Under the pieces are notes generated by a model. That model did not search any database. It was not told the DNA's origin and saw only the letters and a program-made list of their open reading frames with translations. A DNA stretch of 64,000 nucleotides from Arenibacter sp041392165 (lineage in GTDB: Bacteria > Bacteroidota > Bacteroidia > Flavobacteriales > Flavobacteriaceae): positions 992,001 to 1,056,000 of the forward strand of contig JAWKMN010000001.1 of assembly GCA_041392165.1 (NCBI GenBank), in the 5' to 3' direction. Made by a program: the position numbers and the translations under genes. Positions 47,668-56,371 of the stretch are shown one piece after another; position 1 is the stretch's first letter, and every line of letters starts with the position of its first letter.

Positions 47668-47749
47668 ATAAGAAATTTTAGATTTAAAATATTATACCAT
47701 TAAAATTAATAATGATAAAATATATATTTTTGTCTAAATCAATTGGACA

Positions 47750-47899
47750 ATGGAAGATGCGTTTTATTTAGCAAGTGACGGAAGCCATATGGATATTGAG
47801 AGTTTTAAAACATATGTCTTTTATTTAAAGAGAGAAATCACGCCGTTTAGTTTTGTACAATGGTTTTGTGAATGTGATTTTACAGAAGCTGATACTTAG
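47750..47899 (+). CDS. Small hypothetical ORF (49 aa) just upstream of cas8b
   Basis: ATG at 47750 and TAG at 47897-47899, 27 bp before the cas8b start. The peptide starts MEDAFYLASDGSHMDIES and ends ECDFTEADT, and is acidic with several aromatics. No domain recognised. It could be a real small protein co-transcribed with cas8b or a remnant of the decayed gene upstream. Confidence 0.35.
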   Translation: MEDAFYLASDGSHMDIESFKTYVFYLKREITPFSFVQWFCECDFTEADT

Positions 47900-47926
47900 T
47901 AGTTATTTGAAAAACTTATTTGAGAA

Positions 47927-49861
47927 ATGATAAAAGAACTAATAAACTTTGCGAACAATTTAGATGAAGAATATAAAAACTTAGGTTCCTTGCCTAAGGA
48001 AGGGTTACATATTCTTATCAATAGTATTGTGAATGCGATTGGAGAAGTCAAGATTGACTTAAAAGATTTTAAACATGAACAGTTTTCAAAAAAACAAAAA
48101 GACGAGCCTTCTGAATTTTTAAGCCACTGTAAACTTTTACATCAAAATGCATGGTGTATAGACACGAATAAATGCTTTGATTTACCTACTAAAGCAATTC
48201 ACAGTTGCTCTCCATTCGTTATGGCTTTTAAAAAAGAGCATTTAGAAGGCGGTAGTAAGTACAAAGAAAATCAAACTAAGAGGAAAAAACAGATTAATGA
48301 ACGCTTTTCCGATTATTTCCAGAAAGCTTTCGGGCTATTTGAAGATGATGCGCAGAAAGAAAAGTATGTTGCCTATAAGAACTTCTTTACAAACAATGAG
48401 TTTAGTAAATTGATTGAGATAATTGAAAACAAACACTCAGACACATACCATAAGTTAGAAGCAAAAATTGAGCAATTGAAAACTCAGTTCAAGGAAGCTA
48501 TAGGTAAATCAGATAAGGAAACTATTAGGAATGCTATTTCCGATATTGAACAGCAGATGTTAAAAGTAAAACCTTTAGAAGACAGTAGTTATATTATTTT
48601 CTATTTAGATGCTCCATTAGAGCAATACAAAAAGATTCATAAAAGATATTTAAATGATAAACTCTTTAATACAGATAAGTACAATACAGCTCCAGATGCA
48701 GACGGGCTCATTTATGGAACGAACAACTTTATGAATGGTTTTAATAGCAATATGCCGTTCTTAATGCATCAAACAGCCTCTTTCGATATTACCAGCAGAA
48801 TTTCAAATACGGATGCGAAATTACTCAACGATTTAAAAAACATTTTTCCTAATAAAATACTGCCAAGTCCCTTGCCAATTTTTATTTATAAAGAGGAGTT
48901 GCAAAGTAAAGTGATTAGCATTTATCGAGAAAGTGAACGCAAGTTTGGGTATAAAGAGATTGTTCAAAAATTGGCAGAAACCAACGAGAAAGATATTTCC
49001 AATTATTATCTCCTTTATTGGCATAACTCTAAGGATGGAATTGTCTTTAAAGACTTTGATTATGTGACAAAATTCGAATACAATATTAAAGATTTAATTA
49101 TTCAAAACCTATTCGAAATAAAAGAGAAAGGAGGAAAATTAGATAAACATTATACGCTTATAAAAACAATTTTTGATTTTGAGCAACAGGTCTTGAAGCC
49201 TTTAATCCAAAATAAATATCATCGTGTAGATTATTTCGGCGACCTCAATAAAGAAGATTATGCTAAACTAGATATGACATTTAGCTCATTTTCCAAATAC
49301 CGAAAAGCAGTATATGATTTCGTATATAAATCTCAGCGAAATACCATTGACGGAAATATCTTTCACGAAATGGTATTTAATAGCATTTCAGATGACATCA
49401 AAAATGGAAATAATTACGGCATAAAAGAAAAGTTAAACATTTGGTACAGTCTGTTTGAATATTTTAATCCTAAACAAAAAATAAATATGGTTAACAAATT
49501 AAAAGAATATCAGGATTTCGTCAGGGCCATTGTTACAGAAGAAGAGTTGCCTGATATTACAGATGAAAAATTTGCATTCGCCGCCGGTCAGGTTATCGAA
49601 TACATTTTAAGCAAGAGTAAATCGGCAGATAATAGCTATAACCTATTAGAGCCTTATTTGCAACAATCGAAATGTGCGGAATTAAAAAAAGCAATAGCCA
49701 ACGATTTTGGTCGGTACAAACACGAAAATTTTTCCAAAAATTTTGAGAAAGTAGCTGCATTTGTTCTTAGCTACGAAACCGATACTAACCTCCATAATTT
49801 ACTGCCTCAAATACTTTCTGGTGTTTTTGCAAAAAATCAATTATTCAGTACCAATAAATAA
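47927..49861 (+). CDS. cas8b: Type I-B Cascade large subunit Cas8b (Csh1-like)
   Basis: Length is 644 aa. A Cys/His-rich patch (LSHCKLLHQNAWCIDTNKC, about 65-83) may bind zinc, as in TM1802/Csh1-type Cas8b proteins. The rest is Lys/Asn-rich with no motif that can be named with certainty; the call rests on size and position immediately before cas7-cas5-cas3. Cas8b recognises the PAM and helps recruit Cas3. The sampled line 48961-49020 is 18/60 GC, clearly below cas6. cas7 follows after 11 bp. Confidence 0.82.
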   Translation: MIKELINFANNLDEEYKNLGSLPKEGLHILINSIVNAIGEVKIDLKDFKHEQFSKKQKDEPSEFLSHCKLLHQNAWCIDTNKCFDLPTKAIHSCSPFVMAFKKEHLEGGSKYKENQTKRKKQINERFSDYFQKAFGLFEDDAQKEKYVAYKNFFTNNEFSKLIEIIENKHSDTYHKLEAKIEQLKTQFKEAIGKSDKETIRNAISDIEQQMLKVKPLEDSSYIIFYLDAPLEQYKKIHKRYLNDKLFNTDKYNTAPDADGLIYGTNNFMNGFNSNMPFLMHQTASFDITSRISNTDAKLLNDLKNIFPNKILPSPLPIFIYKEELQSKVISIYRESERKFGYKEIVQKLAETNEKDISNYYLLYWHNSKDGIVFKDFDYVTKFEYNIKDLIIQNLFEIKEKGGKLDKHYTLIKTIFDFEQQVLKPLIQNKYHRVDYFGDLNKEDYAKLDMTFSSFSKYRKAVYDFVYKSQRNTIDGNIFHEMVFNSISDDIKNGNNYGIKEKLNIWYSLFEYFNPKQKINMVNKLKEYQDFVRAIVTEEELPDITDEKFAFAAGQVIEYILSKSKSADNSYNLLEPYLQQSKCAELKKAIANDFGRYKHENFSKNFEKVAAFVLSYETDTNLHNLLPQILSGVFAKNQLFSTNK

Positions 49862-49872
49862 ACTAAATAACC

Positions 49873-50787
49873 ATGACAACATTCATTAACAGAGTTTATG
49901 GCGCAGCCATTATCAAGTCAATTAATTCAAACTACAATGCTGACTTCTCCGGTCAACCTCGAAAATTGCCAAACGGAACAGTTTATGCTACCGACAAAGC
50001 ACTAAAATATTCAATCAGAAATTACTGGAAAGATGCTTTGAACGAAAAAGTATTTTACTTTAAATCTTTAAGCGAAGTAATGTCTCCACGTACGCTTGAT
50101 GAAACGTATAATTTACATTTTGGTAAATTTAATGAAAAGGACAAAAGTCCAGAACTAAGATTAGAGGTTTTAAGGAATATTCTAAAATGCTTAGACGTAA
50201 AGCTTTTTGGAGGAACTTACGCTGGAAAAACAAACATTTCAATTCATGGCACTTGCCAAATTACTCATGGCTTAAATAGGTTCATTGAAAATGTTATATA
50301 CTCAGAGCAAATAATGTCGCCATTCAGAAACTCAAATGAAGCAAGTGCAGATAGTACTATGACTACTTTAGGCTCCCAATCTCGCCTACAGGAAGGTCAT
50401 TATGTACACCATTTTTCTGTAAACCCTAAAAATATTGAAGACGATATAAATCGTGTAAAAGCAGAAGGCTTAACAGATGGTGATATTTCAAAACTAAAAG
50501 AGGGATTGAGAAAAGGAGCTACATATTATGATTCGGCAGCTAAAGCTGGAACTGAAAATGAATTATTGTTGTGGGTACAGCTAAAACCAGCATCTAAGGT
50601 TGTATTGCCGTCATTTGTAAGTTTAATAGATATTAATGAAGCTAAAGAAATTGATCTTTCAAAAGTAACAGCGTTATTGTCCGTAGAACACATCAAAAAT
50701 GAAATTGAGAAAGTAGAAATCTATTACAATAAGTCCAATACCGAAGTATTGAACGAACCAACGGGAGCTATTTTTTCTGAGTTATAA
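49873..50787 (+). CDS. cas7: Type I-B Cascade backbone protein Cas7
   Basis: Length is 304 aa. A RAMP-type backbone subunit of the Csd2/Csh2 group: early strand NRVYGAAIIKSINSNYNADF, RKLPNGTVYATDKALKYSIRN, the thumb-side segment FGGTYAGKTNISIHGTCQITHG (shown in part), and EGHYVHHFSVNP (about 173-184). Multiple copies coat the crRNA spacer. It lies between cas8b and cas5 (11 bp gap after it) and has the same low GC (18/60 in 50281-50340). Confidence 0.88.
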   Translation: MTTFINRVYGAAIIKSINSNYNADFSGQPRKLPNGTVYATDKALKYSIRNYWKDALNEKVFYFKSLSEVMSPRTLDETYNLHFGKFNEKDKSPELRLEVLRNILKCLDVKLFGGTYAGKTNISIHGTCQITHGLNRFIENVIYSEQIMSPFRNSNEASADSTMTTLGSQSRLQEGHYVHHFSVNPKNIEDDINRVKAEGLTDGDISKLKEGLRKGATYYDSAAKAGTENELLLWVQLKPASKVVLPSFVSLIDINEAKEIDLSKVTALLSVEHIKNEIEKVEIYYNKSNTEVLNEPTGAIFSEL

Positions 50788-50798
50788 ATTATTAGCTT

Positions 50799-51572
50799 AT
50801 GAAACTAATATCATTTGACCTGAAGGCTGATTTTGCTTTTTTCAGAAAACCGGAAACCAATAATACGATAAATGTATCCTATAATGTCATTCATAAACCT
50901 GCTATTTTAGGTATCATGGGTGCTATATTAGGCTTAGAAGGGTACAAGGAAAAAGGCAAACTCCCAGAATATTACGAAAAGCTCAAAAATATAAAGGTTG
51001 GAGTAGAGCCAATGGATCACGACAAAGGTAACTTTGCTAAAACCAACATTAAATACTCCAACACCGTCGGCTATGCAAATAAGGGTACAAATTTCTTAAC
51101 AGAGGAACTCACATTAATAAATCCATTTTATAGAATTTATGCTTTATTGGATGAAAATAGTGAATTGCATCTTGATCTCTATAATTCATTACAAAAAGGA
51201 GAATCTGTTTACATTCCATATTTAGGAAAAAATGAGTTTACCGCTTGGTGGGAATCATCAAGTTTTAAAGAATATACTTTTACGAAGAGAGAAATAGGTA
51301 ACGGAGACAGTGTGAAAATTGCTACTGTTTTTCAAAAAGACATTCTTTTGAAAGGACAGGTAGAAGCTCCATTTCCAGACTTTTCTAAACCGATAAATTT
51401 TGAAGAATCTCCCTTTATCTATTTTGAGCGTTTGCCTAAGCAGTTTGATGAAGATTTGATGCAATATGAATTGGCAGAATTTGCTTATTCTACCTATCAA
51501 ATTAAAAATGCTCAGCAGTTGGAAGCTTTATATTTCGTTGATGAATTAAATGCTTATGCCCAACTATTTTAA
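50799..51572 (+). CDS. cas5: Type I-B Cascade protein Cas5
   Basis: Length is 257 aa. Starts MKLISFDLKADFAFFRKPET, with the Cas5h-type segment HKPAILGIMGAILGLEGY (about 32-49) characteristic of subtype I-B. Cas5 caps the 5' handle of the crRNA. Its 3' end overlaps the cas3 start. Very AT-rich (16/60 GC in 51121-51180). Confidence 0.9.
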   Translation: MKLISFDLKADFAFFRKPETNNTINVSYNVIHKPAILGIMGAILGLEGYKEKGKLPEYYEKLKNIKVGVEPMDHDKGNFAKTNIKYSNTVGYANKGTNFLTEELTLINPFYRIYALLDENSELHLDLYNSLQKGESVYIPYLGKNEFTAWWESSSFKEYTFTKREIGNGDSVKIATVFQKDILLKGQVEAPFPDFSKPINFEESPFIYFERLPKQFDEDLMQYELAEFAYSTYQIKNAQQLEALYFVDELNAYAQLF

Positions 51573-54333
51573 ATCGACTAAGGAAATAATAAATGAGTTA
51601 CCTGCATTGTCAGAGTTTCTGGTAAATGCAGGTACTTATTTTGCCCATTTACCAAAGTTAAATACATCCTTACCAAAGGAAACGTTAGAAGAACATATTA
51701 ATCTAGTGAACAACTATGCTACAACCTTAATTGAAAAGCATAAACTCGATGAGGTTATCAATAAACTTATTTCCGATTACGCTAATAACGGTGATGAGGA
51801 AACCTCTAATTATCTCAAGCAGCTATTTGTCAATACGCTTGTTTTTCATGATTTTGGTAAGATAAATGAGCACTTTCAGGTCGATAAAATGAAGAATAGT
51901 TCATTTAAAGAAATCTGCCCAGCCAATAGCCCAGTTGGTTCCAAACATTCAGCTTTGGGAGCTTTTATTTATTTGACCAAACACCTCAATGAAATTGCAC
52001 TCGATTACAATTTTAAGCCACAGTTAGTAACTGCTTGTATTTATTTGTCTTATTCTATCTTCAAGCATCATGGTAGTCGTTTTACTGATGATAGTTTGAT
52101 GACTACTAACTTTGATGAGTTTCAGGCCAAATATAATGCTAATGAGTTTTCCAATTTTCTATCTAATTACTTAGTTCGTTTTGGATATCAAATCAACCCG
52201 AATATTCTTCAAATGATTGGTAAAAATGGTTGGTTAAAGTCCAATCAAAAACTGGTTGAGAATAACCAATTCTCACTTTATGCACTTTGCCGTCTTAATT
52301 TCTCCCTACTCACAGCATCGGACTATTTAGCCACTAATGAATATATGAACCAAAGCCCTTTAAAAGATTTTGGTGTTTTATCATTGGAAAGAATATATGA
52401 ATTACATAAACACATTAGTCAAGATGAATGGATAAATGAAGCAGAAAATAAAAAGAATTACAATAAGATAGCATTTGAACGAATTGAAAACTATGATCTA
52501 AACAATCCAACTATTCCGAGTGGAGATAATCTGAATATGCTGCGTACAGAAATGGCGATTGAGGTTCTTCGCAATATCCGCAAGAATTATAAAAGCAACT
52601 TATTTTATGTCGAAGCACCGACAGGTGGTGGAAAGACTAATCTTTCCGCCTTAGCAGCGATAGAGCTGTTGAAACTAAATGAGGGAAAATACAACAAGGT
52701 GTTTTATGTATTTCCGTTTACAACATTAATAACCCAAACCTACAAATCACTTAAAGAAACTTTAGGGTTGCAAGAAAATGAAATGGTGGAATTGCATTCC
52801 AACGCAGGAATCAAAATGAGTAACGAAAATGAAGATGACAATTACGGTGATGACAGGCTGAATTATATCAATCATTTATTCGTTAATTATCCTTTTGTGT
52901 TTCTTTCGCACATTCGTTTTTTTGACATTCTCAAAACCAATGAAAAGGAAACAAACTATTTATTGCATCGTCTTGCTAACTCCATTGTGATCATAGATGA
53001 GTTGCAGTCCTACAATCCGCAACATTGGGATAAGGTTATTTACTTCATAAAACAGTATGCCGATAAATTTAGTATCAAGTTTATTTTGATGTCGGCTACT
53101 TTACCAAAACTGGATAAACTGAATGTTATAAAAGAGCAGGTGCAGAATTTTGTTTACCTATTACCCGATGCGAAAGAAAAGTACTTCAACAATCCCAATT
53201 TTTCTGGCAGGGTTACCTTTGATTTTGAGTTCTTTGATAGAACTGATTTAGAGTTACCCGAACTTGCGGAAAAGCTTTTAATGCAATCTCGGTTATATAC
53301 TGAAAAAGATTTTGGTGCCGCTAAGCCTCTAGGAAGTGTATATACTATTATTGAATTTATTTTTAAGAAATCCGCTTCTGCATTTTATGAAATAATCAAG
53401 GACACTGATTTTTTCGATGTAATATTTGTGCTTTCCGGAACCATTTTGCCACACAGAAGAAAACACATCATTAACTCTTTGAAAAACAAAAGCAATCGAA
53501 AGAAGAAAATTCTTTTAATTACTACCCAGGTGGTTGAAGCCGGGGTGGATATTGATATGGATTTAGGTTTTAAAGACCGATCATTGATGGATAGTGATGA
53601 ACAATTGGCAGGAAGAATCAATCGTAATGTCAATAAAAAAGATTGTAAACTGTTTCTTTTTAACTACAATAAAGAAGAAGCTATTTATGGTAGTGATAAG
53701 CGATTGGAACTCACCAGAAAAAACATCAAGCAAGGGCAATACAAAGAAATATTGAACAATAAAGATTTTGACAAGCTCTATGACATTGTTCTAAATGACA
53801 GGAATGCATGGAATGAAAAAACAATGGTAGAAAATTTCACGGATTATGAAAACCATATAAAACACTTGAGATATCACTCTGTTCACGACAGTTTTAAACT
53901 AATCAAAGAGAATAATATTAGTTGTTTTGTTCCAATAGATGTTCCGATTGAAGTTGATGATGTAATAGAGGGCCAAAAAGATGCTGTTTTCACTAAAACT
54001 GAATTGGCATTTTTGGTTCACCATCGTGTTTTCCCAAATGATGAAAATCAAATTGAAGGAAAAGAGGTTTTTAATATTTATTTGAATCTGATTAAAAATA
54101 AACAGGAATTTGTAAAACAAAAAACGGATGAAAGGATTTTGCAAGGAATAATGTCTAAATATATTTTTCAATTGTTTGCAAATCCAAAAATTGAAAAACA
54201 AATTATTATATTTTCTGATAAAGAAAAAAGTGAATACGGATACCAGTATATAGAAGATTGGGCAAGCTTCTACGATATAGTTGGCGGTATGCGAGATAAT
54301 GATTTTCACAGTAATGAGACACAATTCTTATGA
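51550..54333 (+). CDS. cas3: CRISPR-associated helicase-nuclease Cas3
   Basis: Length is 927 aa (925 from the second ATG at 51556). The N-terminal HD nuclease has VFHDFGKINEHF (about 97-108) and SKHSALGAFIY. The SF2 helicase has Walker A EAPTGGGKTNLS (about 354-365), motif II DELQ (about 483), SATLP (about 517) and motif VI DEQLAGRINRNVNK (about 693). It is recruited by Cascade to unwind and degrade target DNA. It overlaps cas5 by about 20 nt and cas4 by 4 nt (ATGA). Confidence 0.95.
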   Translation: MLMPNYFKSTKEIINELPALSEFLVNAGTYFAHLPKLNTSLPKETLEEHINLVNNYATTLIEKHKLDEVINKLISDYANNGDEETSNYLKQLFVNTLVFHDFGKINEHFQVDKMKNSSFKEICPANSPVGSKHSALGAFIYLTKHLNEIALDYNFKPQLVTACIYLSYSIFKHHGSRFTDDSLMTTNFDEFQAKYNANEFSNFLSNYLVRFGYQINPNILQMIGKNGWLKSNQKLVENNQFSLYALCRLNFSLLTASDYLATNEYMNQSPLKDFGVLSLERIYELHKHISQDEWINEAENKKNYNKIAFERIENYDLNNPTIPSGDNLNMLRTEMAIEVLRNIRKNYKSNLFYVEAPTGGGKTNLSALAAIELLKLNEGKYNKVFYVFPFTTLITQTYKSLKETLGLQENEMVELHSNAGIKMSNENEDDNYGDDRLNYINHLFVNYPFVFLSHIRFFDILKTNEKETNYLLHRLANSIVIIDELQSYNPQHWDKVIYFIKQYADKFSIKFILMSATLPKLDKLNVIKEQVQNFVYLLPDAKEKYFNNPNFSGRVTFDFEFFDRTDLELPELAEKLLMQSRLYTEKDFGAAKPLGSVYTIIEFIFKKSASAFYEIIKDTDFFDVIFVLSGTILPHRRKHIINSLKNKSNRKKKILLITTQVVEAGVDIDMDLGFKDRSLMDSDEQLAGRINRNVNKKDCKLFLFNYNKEEAIYGSDKRLELTRKNIKQGQYKEILNNKDFDKLYDIVLNDRNAWNEKTMVENFTDYENHIKHLRYHSVHDSFKLIKENNISCFVPIDVPIEVDDVIEGQKDAVFTKTELAFLVHHRVFPNDENQIEGKEVFNIYLNLIKNKQEFVKQKTDERILQGIMSKYIFQLFANPKIEKQIIIFSDKEKSEYGYQYIEDWASFYDIVGGMRDNDFHSNETQFL

Positions 54334-54866
54334 CAGTCAACGCCACGTTAATCAACCTTTATAATGTATGCCACCGTGAGTGTTGGCTTCATTATAATGG
54401 AATTAATATGGAGCATACCTCCGACACCGTTTACGACGGGAAATTGTTACACGAAACAAGCTATCCGCAACGGGCGGAAAAGTACAGTGAAATAGAACTT
54501 TCCATACCGTGGCAGGGAATGACCCTAACCGGTAAGGTAGATTTCTATGAGCATAAAAAGAAAGTGATACACGAGACCAAGCGTGGTAAAACCGTTGAAG
54601 AGGCACATTTATGGCAAGTAAAGTTTTATATCTGGTTGTTCGAACTAAATGGGGTGGAGGACGTTACCGGGCATATAGAATACCCAAAACTTCGCAAAAC
54701 TACTGAAGTAATACTTTCATGTACCGATGTTGCATTTTTGCAAGAAACTATAAAGGATATCCATAAACTGCTGCGGCAAGATAATTGTCCACCAATCATC
54801 AACTCCAAAATATGCAAAAAATGCTCCTATTACCAACTTTGCTATATTGATGAGGAAGACCAATAA
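54330..54866 (+). CDS. cas4: CRISPR-associated exonuclease Cas4
   Basis: Length is 178 aa. RecB-like nuclease with an iron-sulfur cluster signature: Cys in CHRECW (about 14-19) and the C-terminal CKKCSYYQLC (about 162-171). Nuclease motifs are GKVDFYE (about 68-74), HETKRGK (about 80-86) and WQVKFYIWL (about 93-101). It trims prespacers and sets PAM-dependent orientation. GC jumps here (27/60 in 54481-54540) compared with cas3. Confidence 0.93.
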   Translation: MTVNATLINLYNVCHRECWLHYNGINMEHTSDTVYDGKLLHETSYPQRAEKYSEIELSIPWQGMTLTGKVDFYEHKKKVIHETKRGKTVEEAHLWQVKFYIWLFELNGVEDVTGHIEYPKLRKTTEVILSCTDVAFLQETIKDIHKLLRQDNCPPIINSKICKKCSYYQLCYIDEEDQ

Positions 54867-54896
54867 ACGTTAATTGGAAACCAAACTAAGCTGACC

Positions 54897-55901
54897 ATGA
54901 AAAAATCGTACTATTTGTTTAATCCCGGTCGTCTTTCCAGAAAGGACAATACCCTAAAATTTGTGCCGGTAAATGAGGATGGGGTAGAGGGCCAGCCCAA
55001 ATATTTACCGGTTGAAGGGGTTAAGAACCTGTTCTGTTTTGGCTCCTTGGATGCCAATAGCGCACTTTATAATTTCTTGGGTAAGAGTCAAATAGGCGTT
55101 CATTTTTTTGATTACTATGAACATTACACAGGCAGTTTTATGCCCAAGGAGTATCTTTTGAGCGGTAAGGTGGTAGTGAACCAAGTGGCACATTACAGTT
55201 CCCATAAAAAACGGATGCAAATAGCACAACAGTTTATTCATGGAGCGGCCTATAATATGCTTAAAAATCTAAAGTACTATTCCAAAAGAGGCCGGAATAC
55301 AGCATTTCAAATAACGCAAATAGAACTGTTAAGTGCTTCTATTGAAAGCACCACTGCCATAGACGAACTTATGGGGATTGAAGGGAATATCCGAATGGCT
55401 TATTACAGTGCTTTTAGTGAAATCATTACAGATTTTGAGATGAACAATAGAACAAAACAACCCCCAAATAATGAGGTGAATGCCATGATATCTTTTGTAA
55501 ATATGATTTGTTATACGGCATGCTTGGACCAAATTTACCATACCCAACTAAATCCTACGATCAGTTTTTTACACGAACCGGGTTTTAGAAGGTATTCATT
55601 GGCCTTGGATCTGGCGGAGGTTTTTAAACCGTTGTTGGCCGATCGGCTCATTTTCTCCTTACTAAATAAGAAAATGATTAAAAAAGAGCATTTCGATCAT
55701 AAGTTGAATAGCTGCCTTTTAAAGGAATCAGGACGCAAAATAGTCATGCGGGAATGGGATGAGAAGCTCAATGAAACCATTAAACATCGTACGCTGGACC
55801 AAAGTGTGAGTTACAAACGTTTAGTGCGCTTGGAATGTTATAAATTAGTAAAGCATATTATGGGAATTCAGGAGTATAAACCCTTTAAAACTTGGTGGTA
55901 A
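54897..55901 (+). CDS. cas1: CRISPR integrase Cas1
   Basis: Length is 334 aa, Cas1b type. Catalytic metal residues are visible as Glu in GIEGNIRMAYYSAF (about 158-171), His in FLHEPGFRRYSLALDLAEVF (about 222-241) and Asp in the same segment. Forms Cas1-Cas2 complexes that insert new spacers next to the leader. The stop is immediately followed by the cas2 ATG. Confidence 0.96.
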   Translation: MKKSYYLFNPGRLSRKDNTLKFVPVNEDGVEGQPKYLPVEGVKNLFCFGSLDANSALYNFLGKSQIGVHFFDYYEHYTGSFMPKEYLLSGKVVVNQVAHYSSHKKRMQIAQQFIHGAAYNMLKNLKYYSKRGRNTAFQITQIELLSASIESTTAIDELMGIEGNIRMAYYSAFSEIITDFEMNNRTKQPPNNEVNAMISFVNMICYTACLDQIYHTQLNPTISFLHEPGFRRYSLALDLAEVFKPLLADRLIFSLLNKKMIKKEHFDHKLNSCLLKESGRKIVMREWDEKLNETIKHRTLDQSVSYKRLVRLECYKLVKHIMGIQEYKPFKTWW

Positions 55902-56165
55902 ATGTATGTAATACTCGTGTATGATTTGGATCAAAGAAGGGTAGGTAAGATGTTGAAACTATGCCGACAGTATTTAAACTGGATTCAGAACAGTGTTTTT
56001 GAAGGAGCTATAACAGAGGTAAAGTTGAAAGAGCTTTTAAAGGAAGCCAATTTAATAATGGATGAAAAAACAGATAGTTTGATTATTTTTAAAAGCCGAC
56101 AAGAAAGTTGGTTGGAAAAAGAGGTAATAGGTAAGGAAAAAAATGATTTGGATAATATCATATAG
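55902..56165 (+). CDS. cas2: CRISPR-associated protein Cas2
   Basis: Length is 87 aa, the normal size. Ferredoxin-like fold opening MYVILVYDLDQRRVGK with the conserved Asp in YDLD. Structural partner of Cas1 in spacer acquisition. The leader and array start about 200 bp downstream. Confidence 0.95.
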   Translation: MYVILVYDLDQRRVGKMLKLCRQYLNWIQNSVFEGAITEVKLKELLKEANLIMDEKTDSLIIFKSRQESWLEKEVIGKEKNDLDNII

Positions 56166-56371
56166 TAGTCGGACTAATTGAAACAGGTTGCTTAAGAAAT
56201 GTTCATTGACATTTTGAATTTGTAAATATATAATAAACAGGGTCTTACGGTTTTGTCGTACTCAAGGGTAAATCTTATAATTCCATATCGACGATTTTAA
56301 TTGTCTTTTTTTGTAATTTTGGATAAGCTAAATTTCTAATAATCAGGTCTTTGTTTTATGGAAATTAACGG
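56166..56371 (+). promoter_or_regulatory. CRISPR leader
   Basis: An AT-rich stretch of 206 bp between cas2 and the first repeat with no coding potential. The repeat 3' ends (ATTGAAAT) point away from it, so transcription runs left to right and new spacers enter here. It contains TTTTAATTGTC (about 56295), partly similar to the repeat start. Confidence 0.75.

Larger units (their letters stand above)
47226..47749. other. Gap between the cas6 unit and cas8b, with decayed coding sequence
   Basis: No intact gene. Short plus-strand pieces look like a decayed protein: MSILEEYRILGCAEMEIIG (from 47334), ELVGDRDKHLRLRMNWLVLV in another frame (about 47393), and QFQNGAIKKIIEILANK (about 47611). GC falls from about 23/60 at 47281-47340 to 11/60 at 47641-47700. 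It contains the isolated CRISPR-like repeat and promoter element described separately. Confidence 0.55.

Noticed and set aside
47674..47706. Possible upstream degenerate repeat (minus-strand TTTTAATGGTATAAT)
   Set aside because: About half the positions match in a very AT-rich stretch; not distinguishable from background.
56290..56325. Repeat-like sequence in the CRISPR leader
   Set aside because: Only about 16 of 29 positions match and most are A or T.
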